A program made the position numbers and the translations under genes. The notes beneath the pieces are model-generated. The model did no database searches. It was not told the DNA's origin and worked only from the letters and a program-made list of their open reading frames with translations. This document shows, in pieces, positions 9,512 through 18,408 of a stretch of 64,000 bases of DNA; within the stretch, counting starts at the first letter, position 1; the number at the start of each line of letters is the position of its first letter. The stretch comes from Pseudomonas sp. Gutcm_11s (GTDB lineage Bacteria; Pseudomonadota; Gammaproteobacteria; Pseudomonadales; Pseudomonadaceae): positions 394,429 to 458,428 of the forward strand of contig NZ_JAQSUW010000011.1 in assembly GCF_028649395.1 (NCBI RefSeq), read 5' to 3'.

Positions 9512-9534
9512 GCGGGTGGAACCGTTCCACCCGC
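9512..9534 (-). repeat. Perfect inverted repeat in the opgC leader
   Basis: An 11-base arm (GCGGGTGGAAC) and its exact complement flank a single central base. It ends 20 bases before the OpgC-like start codon. There is no T-run on either side, so it is not a classical terminator; it could be a protein operator or a leader hairpin. Confidence 0.6.
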
Positions 9535-9628
9535 ACGGTCGATAAGCCTGTGACCCCCGTGTGGTGCCGCTTGATGCGCTTGAATGACCAGCGGTCATGC
9601 GCCGCCGGCAACGCCCGTCATGCGCGGG

Positions 9629-11254
9629 CTAGGCGGTTTCCTCCAGCAGCTGCGGGTCGAAGCTGTCGGAGCGGGCCATGGCCCACATGCGCCGGTAGAA
9701 CTCGCCGGAGATCTCGCCATCGAGCAGCTCGCCAGGCTTGAGGAACACGTGCAGCTGCGAGTACAGCTTGATCTCGCTGGCCGACATGCGCCGCACCAGG
9801 TGCTTGGCTTCGATCTGCGAGGGATGGGTGAGGCCGGCGGCGGCGATCATCTCGGCCAGGCCGCGCATGGTGTTGCGGTGGAAGTTGTGCACGCGCTGGG
9901 CCTTGTCCGTCACCACCAGCGCGCGCTGGCGCAGCTTGTCCTGGGTGGCCACGCCGGTCGGGCACTTGTTGGTATGGCAGGACTGCGACTGGATGCAGCC
10001 GATGGCGAACATGAAGCCGCGCGCCGAGTTGGCCCAGTCCGCCCCCAGGGCCATGACGCTGGCGATGTCGAAGGCGCTGACGATCTTGCCGCTGGCGCCG
10101 AGGCGGATCTTGTCGCGCAGATTGAGGCCGACCAGGGTGTTGTGGACGAACAGCAGGCCCTCACGCAGCGGCACGCCGATGTGGTCGGTGAACTCCAGCG
10201 GCGCGGCGCCGGTGCCGCCTTCCTTGCCGTCGATGACGATGAAGTCGGGCAGGATGCCGGTCTCCAGCATGGCCTTGGCGATGCCCATGAATTCCCACGG
10301 ATGGCCCAGGCACAGCTTGAAGCCAACCGGCTTGCCGCCGGACAACTCGCGTAGCTGGGCAATGAACTGCAGCAGCCCGCCGGGCGTGGAGAAGGCGCTG
10401 TGGCGCGATGGCGAGATGCAGTCCTGGCCCATCGGCACGCCGCGGGTCAGGGAGATTTCCTCGGTCACCTTGTGCTTGGGCAGGATGCCGCCGTGGCCCG
10501 GTTTGGCGCCCTGGCTGAGCTTGATCTCGATCATCTTCACCTGCGCGCTGGCGGCCTGCTCGGCGAAGCGCTGCGGGTCGAAGCGGCCCTGTTCGTCGCG
10601 GCAGCCGAAGTAGCCGCTGCCCAGCTCCCACACCAGATCGCCGCCGTTCTCGCGGTGGTAGGGGCTGATGCTGCCCTCGCCGGTGTCGTGGTAGAAGCCG
10701 CCGAGCCAGGCGCCCTTGTTCAGCGCGCGGATGGCGTTGGCGCTGAGCGAGCCGAAGCTCATCGCCGAGATGTTGAACACCGAGGCCGAGTACGGCTGCG
10801 TGCACTGCGGCCCACCGACGTTGACGCGGAAGGTGCTGGGATCGCAGTGATCGGCCGGCAGCATGGAGTGGCCGATGAACTCGAAGCCGCTCTGGTACAC
10901 ATCGCTGAGGGTACCGAAGGCCTTGTCGGCGCCCTCGTTCTTGGCACGCGCGTAGACCAGCCCGCGCTGGGCGCGGGAGAAGGGCAGCGCCTCGCGGTCA
11001 CCCTCCAGCAGGTACTGGCGGATCTCCGGGCGGATGGCTTCCACCAGGTAGCGGATATTGCCGAGGATCGGGTAGTTGCGCCGCACCGCGTGGCGCGTCT
11101 GCAGCAGGTCGTTGATGCCGACCAGGCTGAGCAGCCCACCGAGCACGGTCAGCAGCCACAGCCACTCGTGCGCGCCGAGGAACGGCAGGCTGGCGAGGGT
11201 GAGCAGGACACAGAAGGCGAAGAAGGCGTAGCGGTTCAGCAACGACAGGCTCAT
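9629..11254 (-). CDS. FMN-binding glutamate synthase family protein, membrane anchored
   Basis: A 541-residue protein with two N-terminal hydrophobic segments (about 8-45), then a domain like the synthase (central) part of GltB. Visible features are FNISAMSFGSLS, a glycine-rich HDTGEGSISPYH stretch, KPGHGGILPKHKV, the FMN-binding VIDGKEGGTGAAP segment, and a cysteine cluster CIQSQSCHTNKCPTG, the type that holds the 3Fe-4S cluster. It lacks the N-terminal glutamine amidotransferase and the C-terminal GXGXG domain of true glutamate synthase, so an electron-transfer or ammonia-dependent role is possible. Many proteobacteria encode such stand-alone proteins without known function. Confidence 0.85.
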   Translation of the reverse strand: MSLSLLNRYAFFAFCVLLTLASLPFLGAHEWLWLLTVLGGLLSLVGINDLLQTRHAVRRNYPILGNIRYLVEAIRPEIRQYLLEGDREALPFSRAQRGLVYARAKNEGADKAFGTLSDVYQSGFEFIGHSMLPADHCDPSTFRVNVGGPQCTQPYSASVFNISAMSFGSLSANAIRALNKGAWLGGFYHDTGEGSISPYHRENGGDLVWELGSGYFGCRDEQGRFDPQRFAEQAASAQVKMIEIKLSQGAKPGHGGILPKHKVTEEISLTRGVPMGQDCISPSRHSAFSTPGGLLQFIAQLRELSGGKPVGFKLCLGHPWEFMGIAKAMLETGILPDFIVIDGKEGGTGAAPLEFTDHIGVPLREGLLFVHNTLVGLNLRDKIRLGASGKIVSAFDIASVMALGADWANSARGFMFAIGCIQSQSCHTNKCPTGVATQDKLRQRALVVTDKAQRVHNFHRNTMRGLAEMIAAAGLTHPSQIEAKHLVRRMSASEIKLYSQLHVFLKPGELLDGEISGEFYRRMWAMARSDSFDPQLLEETA

Positions 11255-11423
11255 GGAGTCTCCTCGGGCGGGGCGTCTGCGCTTGCTTCTATGTGCCTCT
11301 AAGGGCCGGGGCAGAGCGGCAGACGCTGGCGGTTCGCTTCAGGTTAGCAGCCTGAACCGAGGCAATTGTTGCTCGTTGGGTAAAACAGCTTCCGCCAGGT
11401 ACGGCTCTTTTGCCGCTGCTACT

Positions 11424-12374
11424 TCAGCGGGCGGACAGCTGCCGGCTGGCGGCGGCCACCGCCTCGTCGTTGGCGCGCAGCAGCGCCGGCAGGAAGTTGC
11501 GCACGAACTCGACCCAGGTGCGGGTCTTGGCATCGAGGAACTGGCGCGACGGGTACAGCGCGTAGATGCCCAGCGAGAACAGGCGATGGTTGGGCAGCAC
11601 GCGCACCAGGCTGCCGTCGCCCAGGCCGCCGACGGCGGAGTAGAGTGGCAGCGCGCCGATGCCGATGCCGGCCTTGATCGCCTCGGTCATGGCGTCGGCA
11701 GTATTGACCTGGAACGGCGTCTGCTTGATCAGCACCTGCTCCTGGCCGTCCGGGCCGTCGAGCAGCCACTTGTCCAGGCCCATGACGTTGTTGATCAGGC
11801 GCAGGCAGTGGTGGCCGCCGAGGTCGCTGACCTGGCGTGGCGTACCGCGGCGCGCCAGGTATTCCGGCGAGGCGCACAGCACGCTGTAGGTGCTGCCCAG
11901 GTGCTTGGAGATGAAGCCCGAGTCCGGCAGCTCGCTGGCGATGACCATGGACACGTCGTAGCCCTCGTCGAGCAGGTCGGGGCTGCGGTTGGCCAGGGTC
12001 AGGTCGAAGCTGACGTCGGGGTAGATCTTGTTGTACTCGGCGATGGCCTTGATCAGGTAGTGCTGGCCGATGCCGGTCATGGCATGCACCTTGAGCACGC
12101 CGACCGGGTGGGCGTTAGCCTCGCCGGCCTCGGCTTCGGCCTCGTCGATGTAGTTGAGGATCTGCTCGCAGCGCAGCAGGTAGCGCTGGCCGGCCTCGGT
12201 CAGGGCCAGGCGCCGCGTGGTGCGGTGCAGCAGGCGGGTGCGCAGGTGGGTTTCCAGGGTGGCCACGGCGCGCGAGACGTAGGAGGTGGTGAGCGACATG
12301 CGCTGGGCAGCGGCGGTGAAGCTGCCGGTTTCCGCCACACAAACGAAGGCGCGCATGTTGAAGAGGGTGTCCAT
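11424..12374 (-). CDS. LysR-family transcriptional regulator of the adjacent efflux operon
   Basis: A 316-residue LysR regulator. The N-terminal winged helix-turn-helix spans about residues 1-62 (FTAAAQRMSLTTSYVSRAVATLE), followed by a linker helix and an effector-binding domain (about 90-300). It is divergent from an operon for an AaeB-type pump, and in E. coli a LysR protein (AaeR) is encoded in the same position relative to aaeXAB. Control of the pump in response to an aromatic acid is therefore likely, but inferred from context. The shared intergenic region is 169 bases. Confidence 0.88.
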   Translation of the reverse strand: MDTLFNMRAFVCVAETGSFTAAAQRMSLTTSYVSRAVATLETHLRTRLLHRTTRRLALTEAGQRYLLRCEQILNYIDEAEAEAGEANAHPVGVLKVHAMTGIGQHYLIKAIAEYNKIYPDVSFDLTLANRSPDLLDEGYDVSMVIASELPDSGFISKHLGSTYSVLCASPEYLARRGTPRQVSDLGGHHCLRLINNVMGLDKWLLDGPDGQEQVLIKQTPFQVNTADAMTEAIKAGIGIGALPLYSAVGGLGDGSLVRVLPNHRLFSLGIYALYPSRQFLDAKTRTWVEFVRNFLPALLRANDEAVAAASRQLSAR

Positions 12375-12429
12375 GGAGGATTCCGGCGAGGCAGGGAGGC
12401 GAATTCTGTCACCGCAGTCTAGTCGGGAT

Positions 12430-12445
12430 TACTGCTATTTCAGTA
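12430..12445. promoter_or_regulatory. Candidate LysR operator between the regulator and the efflux operon
   Basis: A perfect 5-bp inverted repeat TACTG-N6-CAGTA lies midway between the divergent start codons. LysR proteins usually bind interrupted dyads of this size in the divergent promoter region. Support is by position and symmetry only. Confidence 0.4.
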
Positions 12446-12543
12446 CACAATCCATCATCTAACTGCGCGCTTATCCGCCGCCTGGTGGCCTTCTAGAATC
12501 TGCCGCCGCTTCGGCTTTGCATGTTTCCCAGGATGTAGCGCAG

Positions 12544-14052
12544 ATGCTTCGCATCTCTTGGTCGCGCCTCGTGCGCGCCAGTCTGTTGACCCTGATTTTC
12601 CCGCTCGCCGGTTGTATCGACGGCCAGGGCATCTTCCCCCATACCGAGCTACTCCACGCCGACCGCCTCGACCCCGGCGCCGCCGTGCGCCAGGCCGAGC
12701 GCGAGGCTGCCTGGCCGCACGCGCATTGGTGGCGGGCCTATGGCGATGCGCAGCTGGATGAATGGATGGAGCAGGCGCTGGCGAACAGCCCGAGCCTGGC
12801 CCAGGCGGCGGCCCGTGTGCGCCGGGCCAGCGCCATGGCCGGCGTGGTGGAGTCGGCCGAGGCGCCGCAGGTGGGGCTCGATGCCAGCGTGCAGCGCAAG
12901 CGCTGGCCGGCCGACTACTTCTACGGCCCCGGCGTGCTCGGGCGTAGCAGCAGCTGGAACAACAGCAGCCAGCTCGGCTTTCGTTATGACCTCGACCTCT
13001 GGGGCCGCGAACGCAGCCGCAGCCATGCGGCCGTCGACCGGGTCCGCCAACAGGTGGCCGAGGCGCGGGTGGCGGCGCTGGAGTTGCAGGGCAACCTGCT
13101 GCGCAGCTACATCCAGCTGGCCCTGCTGTATGCCGAGACGGATATCGCCCAGGCCCTGCTGACCCAGCAACAGGCGCGTGTGCAACTGGCCGAGAGCCGC
13201 CTGCGCGATGGCATCGGCACGCGCCAGGAGGTCAACCGCCTGCAGGAACCGCTGGCCGAGAGCCACCGGCACCTGGATGCCCTGCACGAGGCCCGCGTCA
13301 TCACCCAGCATCAGCTCGCCGCGCTGGCCGGGCAGGGGCCGGGCGCGGGCGAGCGGTTGCGCCGGCCGAAGCTGAACCTGCAGCGCAGCATCGGCCTGCC
13401 CACGCAGCTGCCGCTGCAGCTGCTCGGCCAGCGTCCAGACCTGCAGGCGCGGCGCTGGCAAGTGACGGCCGCCGCGCGTGGCATCGAGGTGGCCAAGGCC
13501 GACTTCTATCCCAATGTCGACCTGCTGGCCGGGCTGGGCAGCAACGCGACCCAGGGCGGCCTGCTGGATTTCCTGCACTACGACAAGCTGGCCTACAACG
13601 TCGGCCCCGCGCTCAACCTGCCGCTGTACGACGGAGGTCGCCGGCGCGGCCAGCTGGGCGTGGCCAGCGCCGACTACGACCTGGCAGTGGAGCAGTACAA
13701 CCAGAGCCTGCTGCAGGCTCTGCAGCAGGTGGCCGACGGCCTGGTGCGCCAGCAGTCGCTGCAGCAGCAGGCGCAGCTGGCCACCGACGCGGTGGCCGTG
13801 GCGCAGCGCAGCTGCGACCTGGCGGCGCTGGCGCAACAGCGCGGCCTGACCGGCTACGACGAAGTGCTGCAGGCGCGGCCTGCGCTGCTCGAGCGCCAGC
13901 TGACTCAACAGCGGGTGCTGGCCGCCCGGCTCAGCGCCCAGGCCGACCTGCTGCTGGCGCTGGGCGGCGGCCTACAGCCGCCGGAGGCGGACGCGAATGA
14001 CGCCAGCCTGATGCCGCACGAGCCGCGCCTGCGCCTGCTTTCCCGCCCCTGA
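12544..14052 (+). CDS. NodT-family outer membrane efflux lipoprotein
   Basis: A 502-residue outer-membrane factor. The ATG at 12544 gives a lipoprotein signal ending FPLAGC (Cys near residue 21) and has AGGA nine bases ahead; an upstream in-frame ATG at 12517 has no role. Two OEP repeats follow, with the typical WWRAYGDAQLDEWMEQAL start and coiled-coil helices rich in Gln, Ala and Leu. It should form the trimeric outer-membrane channel for the pump encoded downstream. The next gene begins 8 bases later, which supports one operon. Confidence 0.9.
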   Translation: MLRISWSRLVRASLLTLIFPLAGCIDGQGIFPHTELLHADRLDPGAAVRQAEREAAWPHAHWWRAYGDAQLDEWMEQALANSPSLAQAAARVRRASAMAGVVESAEAPQVGLDASVQRKRWPADYFYGPGVLGRSSSWNNSSQLGFRYDLDLWGRERSRSHAAVDRVRQQVAEARVAALELQGNLLRSYIQLALLYAETDIAQALLTQQQARVQLAESRLRDGIGTRQEVNRLQEPLAESHRHLDALHEARVITQHQLAALAGQGPGAGERLRRPKLNLQRSIGLPTQLPLQLLGQRPDLQARRWQVTAAARGIEVAKADFYPNVDLLAGLGSNATQGGLLDFLHYDKLAYNVGPALNLPLYDGGRRRGQLGVASADYDLAVEQYNQSLLQALQQVADGLVRQQSLQQQAQLATDAVAVAQRSCDLAALAQQRGLTGYDEVLQARPALLERQLTQQRVLAARLSAQADLLLALGGGLQPPEADANDASLMPHEPRLRLLSRP

Positions 14053-14060
14053 GAACTGCC

Positions 14061-16223
14061 ATGTCGAACTCCCTCAAACTCGCCCTGAGTGCCTGGGCGC
14101 GCAGCGACGGTCTGATCTGGGCCTTCATCGCCAAGGGCCTGCTCAGCGCCTTCCTGGCGCTGTGGCTGGCCTATCGCCTGGAACTGCCGCAGCCGAGCAC
14201 GGTGCTGGCCACCGTGTTCATCGTCATGCAGACGCAGAGCGGCCAGGTGCTGGCCAAGAGTTTCTATCGCCTGCTCGGCACGCTGCTCGGGCTGGCGGTG
14301 ATGGTGCTGCTGATCGCGCTGTTCAACCAGGAGCGCGGCCTGTTCATGCTCAGCCTGGCGTTGTGGATCGGCCTGTGCACGGCCGGCGCCTCGCGCTATC
14401 GCGACTTTCGCGGCTATGCCTGCGTGCTGGCCGGCTATACCGCGCTGATGATCGGCCTGCCGGCCACCCAGGCGCCGGAGGGTGCCTTCATGCAGGCGCT
14501 ATGGCGGGTGCTGGAGATCAGCCTGGGCATCCTCTGTACCGGTCTGGTCCACGGTCTGGTGCTGCCGCAGCGCAGCAGCGACGACCTGCAACTGCGCCTA
14601 CAGGCACGCCTGCGCGAGTTCGCCGGGTTCGCCAGCTTGGGGCTGCACGGCGGTCTCGGAGAGGCGCATTTCGAGGACTGCAACGTGCGTTTCGCCGCCG
14701 CCGCAGTGAGCCTGGAGAACCTGCGCAGCGCCAGCGCCTTCGAGGACCCGCACATGCGCCTGCGGCATGGCCGACTCGGCCGGCTCAACAGCGAATTCCT
14801 GGTGCTGTCCACGCGCTTCCACGCCCTGCATCAGCTGCTCCAGCGCCTGGCCGGCGAGAGCGGACGCCGGGTGCGCGAAGCCCTGCAGCCGAGCCTGGCT
14901 GAGCTCGCCACGCTGCTCGCCGCTCTGCAGCAACGCCCCTGCAACGAGGCCGATGCCGAGTGGCTGCGCGCTAGCCTGGAGAGCGCCCGGCCGCAGCTGA
15001 TGGAGAACATTCGCCAGGGGCGCCTGTGGCTGGCCATAGCCCGCCCGCAAGAGGCGCAACAACTGGACTACGATACCGCCGCCGAGCTGCTCTACCGCTT
15101 CACCGGCGACCTGCTCGACTACGCCCGCACCCACGCCTCGCTGCTCGATCACCAGCATGTTCGCGAAGACTGGCGCGACAGTTTCCGCCCGCGCGCCAAC
15201 CTCGCGGCGGCCGCGGTGGCGGGAGGGCGCAGCGCGTTGCTGATGCTCCTGCTCGGAATGTTCTGGATGGCCACCGCCTGGCCCAGCGGCGGCACCTTTG
15301 CCCTCACCGCGGGCATGGTCGCGGCGCTGGCGTCGACCTCGTCGAGCCCCGGGCGGCTGTCTGCACAGATCGGCCTGGGCGCGTTCGGCGGCGCCTGCCT
15401 GGGCTTCGTTCTGAACTTCTGGGTGCTGCCCTGGCTGGATGGCTTCGCCTTGCTCTGCTGCGCCCTGGCGCCGGTGTTCGCCTTCGGCGCCTGGTTGTGC
15501 GCGCGCCCGGCAAACGCCGGTCATGGCCTGGGCCTGCTTATGTGGTTCTGCATGATCTCGCTGCCGGCCAACCTGACCCTCTACGACCCGCAGCGCCTGC
15601 TCAACGAATACCTGGCGGCGCTGCTGGCCATGGGCGTGGCCACGGTGGCGGCGCTGATCATCCTGCCGCCCAACCGGCCCTGGTTGTGGCGGCGCCTGGA
15701 GCATGACCTGCGCATGTGCGTGGTGCAGGCAGTGAGCGGGCGCCTGGCCGGGCTGGTCGGCGCGTTCGAGAGCGGCACGCGCGACCTGCTCAGCCAGGCC
15801 TACGGCGTGGCCAGCGGGCGCGCCGATGTACAGCGCCAGCTGCTGCGCTGGACCTTCGCCGTGCAGGAGGTCGGCCACGCGGTGATCGAGCTGCGCCTGG
15901 AACAGATGCGCCTGCCGGCACTGGACTGCTACGCCGAGGCGATGCCCTGGCGGCACGCCATCCGCGCCATGGGCCGGGCGCTGATCCGCCTGTTCGTGCG
16001 GCCCGGCGAGGCCAACCGCCAGCGCGCGTTGCTGGCGGTGGAGCAGGCCATCGACACCCTGCGTGGCACCGCCGAGCCCTGCGCGCCGCAGTTCGACAGC
16101 TCGCCGCTGCGGCGCATGCTCAGCTACCTGCACTTTATCCGCAGCTCGCTGCTCGACCCGCTGTCGCCGCTGCGCGCGCCCGAGCCCACCGGCCATTATC
16201 CGAGGGCCGCCCATGCCGCGTGA
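14061..16223 (+). CDS. FUSC-family (AaeB-like) inner membrane efflux transporter
   Basis: A 720-residue polytopic protein with two membrane blocks (about residues 20-175 and 385-530), each followed by a soluble helical region, as in FUSC/AaeB proteins. AaeB of E. coli exports hydroxylated aromatic carboxylates such as p-hydroxybenzoate. Gene order here (outer-membrane factor, FUSC, DUF1656, HlyD-type adaptor) gives a complete tripartite pump. The 3' end overlaps the DUF1656 gene by 11 bases. Confidence 0.9.
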   Translation: MSNSLKLALSAWARSDGLIWAFIAKGLLSAFLALWLAYRLELPQPSTVLATVFIVMQTQSGQVLAKSFYRLLGTLLGLAVMVLLIALFNQERGLFMLSLALWIGLCTAGASRYRDFRGYACVLAGYTALMIGLPATQAPEGAFMQALWRVLEISLGILCTGLVHGLVLPQRSSDDLQLRLQARLREFAGFASLGLHGGLGEAHFEDCNVRFAAAAVSLENLRSASAFEDPHMRLRHGRLGRLNSEFLVLSTRFHALHQLLQRLAGESGRRVREALQPSLAELATLLAALQQRPCNEADAEWLRASLESARPQLMENIRQGRLWLAIARPQEAQQLDYDTAAELLYRFTGDLLDYARTHASLLDHQHVREDWRDSFRPRANLAAAAVAGGRSALLMLLLGMFWMATAWPSGGTFALTAGMVAALASTSSSPGRLSAQIGLGAFGGACLGFVLNFWVLPWLDGFALLCCALAPVFAFGAWLCARPANAGHGLGLLMWFCMISLPANLTLYDPQRLLNEYLAALLAMGVATVAALIILPPNRPWLWRRLEHDLRMCVVQAVSGRLAGLVGAFESGTRDLLSQAYGVASGRADVQRQLLRWTFAVQEVGHAVIELRLEQMRLPALDCYAEAMPWRHAIRAMGRALIRLFVRPGEANRQRALLAVEQAIDTLRGTAEPCAPQFDSSPLRRMLSYLHFIRSSLLDPLSPLRAPEPTGHYPRAAHAA

Positions 16224-16413
16224 GATCACCCTGCACGGCGTGTACCTGCCGAGCCTGACCCTGCTGTTTCTGCTCACCTTACTGCTGGCCTGGGGGCTCG
16301 ACCGCCTGTTCGCCCGCGCCGGCCTGTATCGCCATGCCTGGCACCCGACGCTGCTGCGCGTGGGCCTGTTCACCTGCCTGTACTGCGCCCTGGCGCTGAC
16401 CATCTACCGTTGA
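16213..16413 (+). CDS. DUF1656 small membrane protein (AaeX-like)
   Basis: A 66-residue protein with two hydrophobic helices (about 13-31 and 45-64) separated by RLFARAGLYRHAWHP. AaeX-type DUF1656 proteins are encoded between FUSC transporters and HlyD adaptors and are presumed pump accessories. The ATG at 16213 overlaps the end of the transporter gene; longer in-frame upstream starts lie inside that gene. Confidence 0.88.
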   Translation: MPREITLHGVYLPSLTLLFLLTLLLAWGLDRLFARAGLYRHAWHPTLLRVGLFTCLYCALALTIYR

Positions 16414-16432
16414 CCCTCCATCGAGCCCAACC

Positions 16433-17329
16433 ATGTCCCTGAAACGTCTCGTCAGTGTCTGCGCGACCCTGCTCATCTGCGCTGCGGCCGCGCTGCTGGT
16501 GCGTACCCTGTGGCTGCACTACATGGATTCGCCCTGGACCCGCGACGGCCGGGTGCGCGCCGACATCATCAACATCGCCCCGGACGTGGCGGGGCTGGTG
16601 GTGGAAGTCGCGGTGCGCGATAACCAGCGCGTGGCCAGGGGCGACCTGTTGCTGCGCATCGACCCCAGCCATTACCAGCTGGCCGTGCGCCAGGCTGAGG
16701 CACGGGTGGCGGCGCGCAAGGCGGCCCTGGCGATGCGCGCGGTGAACGCCCAGCGCCGCGCGGAGATGGACGACCTGGTGGTGTCGCGCGAGAGCCGCGA
16801 GGACGCCGGGCACCTGTCGCAAGTCGCCGTGGCCGATTACCAGGCCGCCCTGGCCCAGCTCGATCTGGCCCGCCTCAGGCTGCAGCGCACCGAGGTGCGT
16901 GCCACGGCGGACGGCTACATCACCAACCTCAGCGTGTTCGAGGGCGACTACGTGCAGACCGGCGAGGCCAGCATGGCCCTGGTCGACATCGCCTCGTTCT
17001 ACGTCAACGGCTACTTCGAGGAGACCCGCCTGGCACACGTGCGCATCGGCGCGCCGGTGGAGATGCGCCTGATGAACGGCCAGCGCCTGCGCGGCCGGGT
17101 CGACAGCATCGCCCGCGGCATCTACGAGCGTGACAACCCGCAGAGCCGCGAGCTGACCGCCGACGTCAACCCGACCTTCAACTGGGTGCGCCTGGCCCAG
17201 CGCGTGCCGGTGCGCATCCGCCTCGACGCGCTGCCCGAGGGGCTGCAGCTGGCCGCCGGCATGACCTGCACCGTGGTGGTTGAAGAGGGTGGTGAGGAGG
17301 TCGCAGGATTGTTTCCGGGACGGCAATAG
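16433..17329 (+). CDS. HlyD-family periplasmic adaptor (AaeA-like)
   Basis: A 298-residue membrane-fusion protein. An N-terminal anchor (about 8-28) is followed by a biotinyl-lipoyl half (IINIAPDVAGLVVEVAVRDN), a short alpha hairpin (about 75-150), and the second lipoyl half (VRATADGYITNLSVFEGDYV), then a beta-barrel with GYFEETRL. This is the layout of AaeA, which bridges the inner-membrane pump and the outer-membrane factor. It is the last gene of the operon; the 173-base gap that follows contains a 9-bp stem at 17441-17471 without a T-run. Confidence 0.9.
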   Translation: MSLKRLVSVCATLLICAAAALLVRTLWLHYMDSPWTRDGRVRADIINIAPDVAGLVVEVAVRDNQRVARGDLLLRIDPSHYQLAVRQAEARVAARKAALAMRAVNAQRRAEMDDLVVSRESREDAGHLSQVAVADYQAALAQLDLARLRLQRTEVRATADGYITNLSVFEGDYVQTGEASMALVDIASFYVNGYFEETRLAHVRIGAPVEMRLMNGQRLRGRVDSIARGIYERDNPQSRELTADVNPTFNWVRLAQRVPVRIRLDALPEGLQLAAGMTCTVVVEEGGEEVAGLFPGRQ

Positions 17330-17502
17330 TGCATGCGCACTTCGCGCGTATATCGCCGCAGGGTGCCTGCCTAGAATGGTCCCGCCTCCCACGATGAGGC
17401 ACAGCAGCCAAGGCTTCCCTCTACCGGGCCCTGGCTGCGACTTCGGCCGCTGCATACCGGCACGGCCGAAGCCCCTTTCCCTGTCTTCAGGAACACTGCC
17501 CC

Positions 17503-17766
17503 ATGAGAGCTTTAACCCTGCTGGCCCTGGCCGGCCTGTCTCCGTTCGCCTTCGCGGCGCCAGAAGAGGTCGCCACCGCCGACAACCAACCGGCCGTCGA
17601 GGTCTACACCTACGACATGGAGCTGGACGTGGCCCATGTGATTTCCACCACCGACGTGTCGCAGATCTGCGGCGTGACTCCCTCGATCATGACCTATGAG
17701 GATCACCAGGGCCGTCGGCATCGCCTGGAATACCTGGTCATCGGCGGCGGCTGCATCGACGGCTGA
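17503..17766 (+). CDS. DUF2790 secreted small protein, copy 1
   Basis: An 87-residue protein with a signal peptide MRALTLLALAGLSPFAFA-A (cleavage near residue 18). The mature part has the DUF2790 pattern: Y-Y-ME-LDVAHVIS, one cysteine (SQICGVTPSIM), TYEDHQG and a closing GGGC. The two cysteines could form a disulfide in the periplasm. DUF2790 proteins are small, Pseudomonas-typical and of unknown function. A second copy follows 214 bases downstream. Confidence 0.88.
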   Translation: MRALTLLALAGLSPFAFAAPEEVATADNQPAVEVYTYDMELDVAHVISTTDVSQICGVTPSIMTYEDHQGRRHRLEYLVIGGGCIDG

Positions 17767-17784
17767 ATCTGCCTGACGCTCACG

Positions 17785-17808
17785 GATGCCCGGCCAGTGC
17801 CGGGCATC
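17785..17808 (+). terminator. Strong hairpin after the first DUF2790 gene
   Basis: A perfect 10-bp stem GATGCCCGGC, loop CAGT, GCCGGGCATC lies 18 bases after the stop codon. It lacks a T-run, so it may be an inefficient terminator or an mRNA-protecting hairpin. Confidence 0.55.
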
Positions 17809-17980
17809 GTCGTTCATGGGGGAGTGGTAGCTCGTAGTCGGCCAATTATTGCCGAAGGCGTAATAAAGCTTCCTGCAAACGCGGCTGTTTCGGCGTTCTG
17901 ACGGCCCGCAGAATTCATTCCGTAGCGCGTCGCTGGTCTGCAGGTGGCGCCGGAATCAGCCAGCCCCGAGAGGTGCAATC

Positions 17981-18238
17981 ATGAAAGCATTCGTTGTTCT
18001 GGCCATGGCCAGTCTGTCGTCCTTCGCCTTCGCCAATACTGTCGAGGGCCCTGCACAGCGCTCCGACGTGGAGCAGTACCAGTACGGTATGGATCTGGAC
18101 GTGGCCAGGGTGATTTCCACCACCGATACCTCGGCCATCTGCGGCCTGGCCCGCTCGGTGATGGTGTACGAGGATCACCAGGGCGAGCGCCATAGCCTGA
18201 GCTACCTGGCGCTGGGCGGCGGCTGCCGGGACAACTGA
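17981..18238 (+). CDS. DUF2790 secreted small protein, copy 2
   Basis: An 85-residue paralogue of the preceding gene: signal peptide MKAFVVLAMASLSSFAFA, then YQYGMDLDVARVISTTD, a cysteine in SAICGLARS, VYEDHQGE and a final GGGC. The core is close to copy 1, which suggests tandem duplication. Its TGA overlaps the ATG of a 56-codon ORF (TGATG at 18236-18240), which may be translated with it. Function unknown. Confidence 0.88.
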   Translation: MKAFVVLAMASLSSFAFANTVEGPAQRSDVEQYQYGMDLDVARVISTTDTSAICGLARSVMVYEDHQGERHSLSYLALGGGCRDN

Positions 18239-18408
18239 TGTTTTATTACATCTCGAGCAAAAGAAAGCAGGGCCTGCCGGAACCATCCGCCAGGCCCGCT
18301 GCGCATCTGCAGGATGCCGGTGACGAGCGCCCCCGCCAGCGCCAGGGCGACAGCGAGTTCGCCCAGTTCATGCGCCTGCGCGAGGCCTGTCTCAACGAGC
18401 GGCGCTGA
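18238..18408 (+). CDS. Possible small protein of 56 residues, unknown function
   Basis: A short ORF starts inside the stop of the second DUF2790 gene (TGATG) and runs 56 codons to TGA. The product is charged and begins MFYYISSKRKQ; the C terminus FAQFMRLREACLNERR looks like an amphipathic helix. Later codons favour G or C in the third position, as in real genes nearby. It overlaps the 3' end of the convergent metR by 17 bases. No family is recognised, so this is a prediction from position and coding pattern. Confidence 0.5.
   Translation: MFYYISSKRKQGLPEPSARPAAHLQDAGDERPRQRQGDSEFAQFMRLREACLNERR

Noticed and set aside
14598..16403. Minus-strand ORF of 601 codons
   Set aside because: Antisense to the FUSC transporter; composition is low complexity and no domain is visible.
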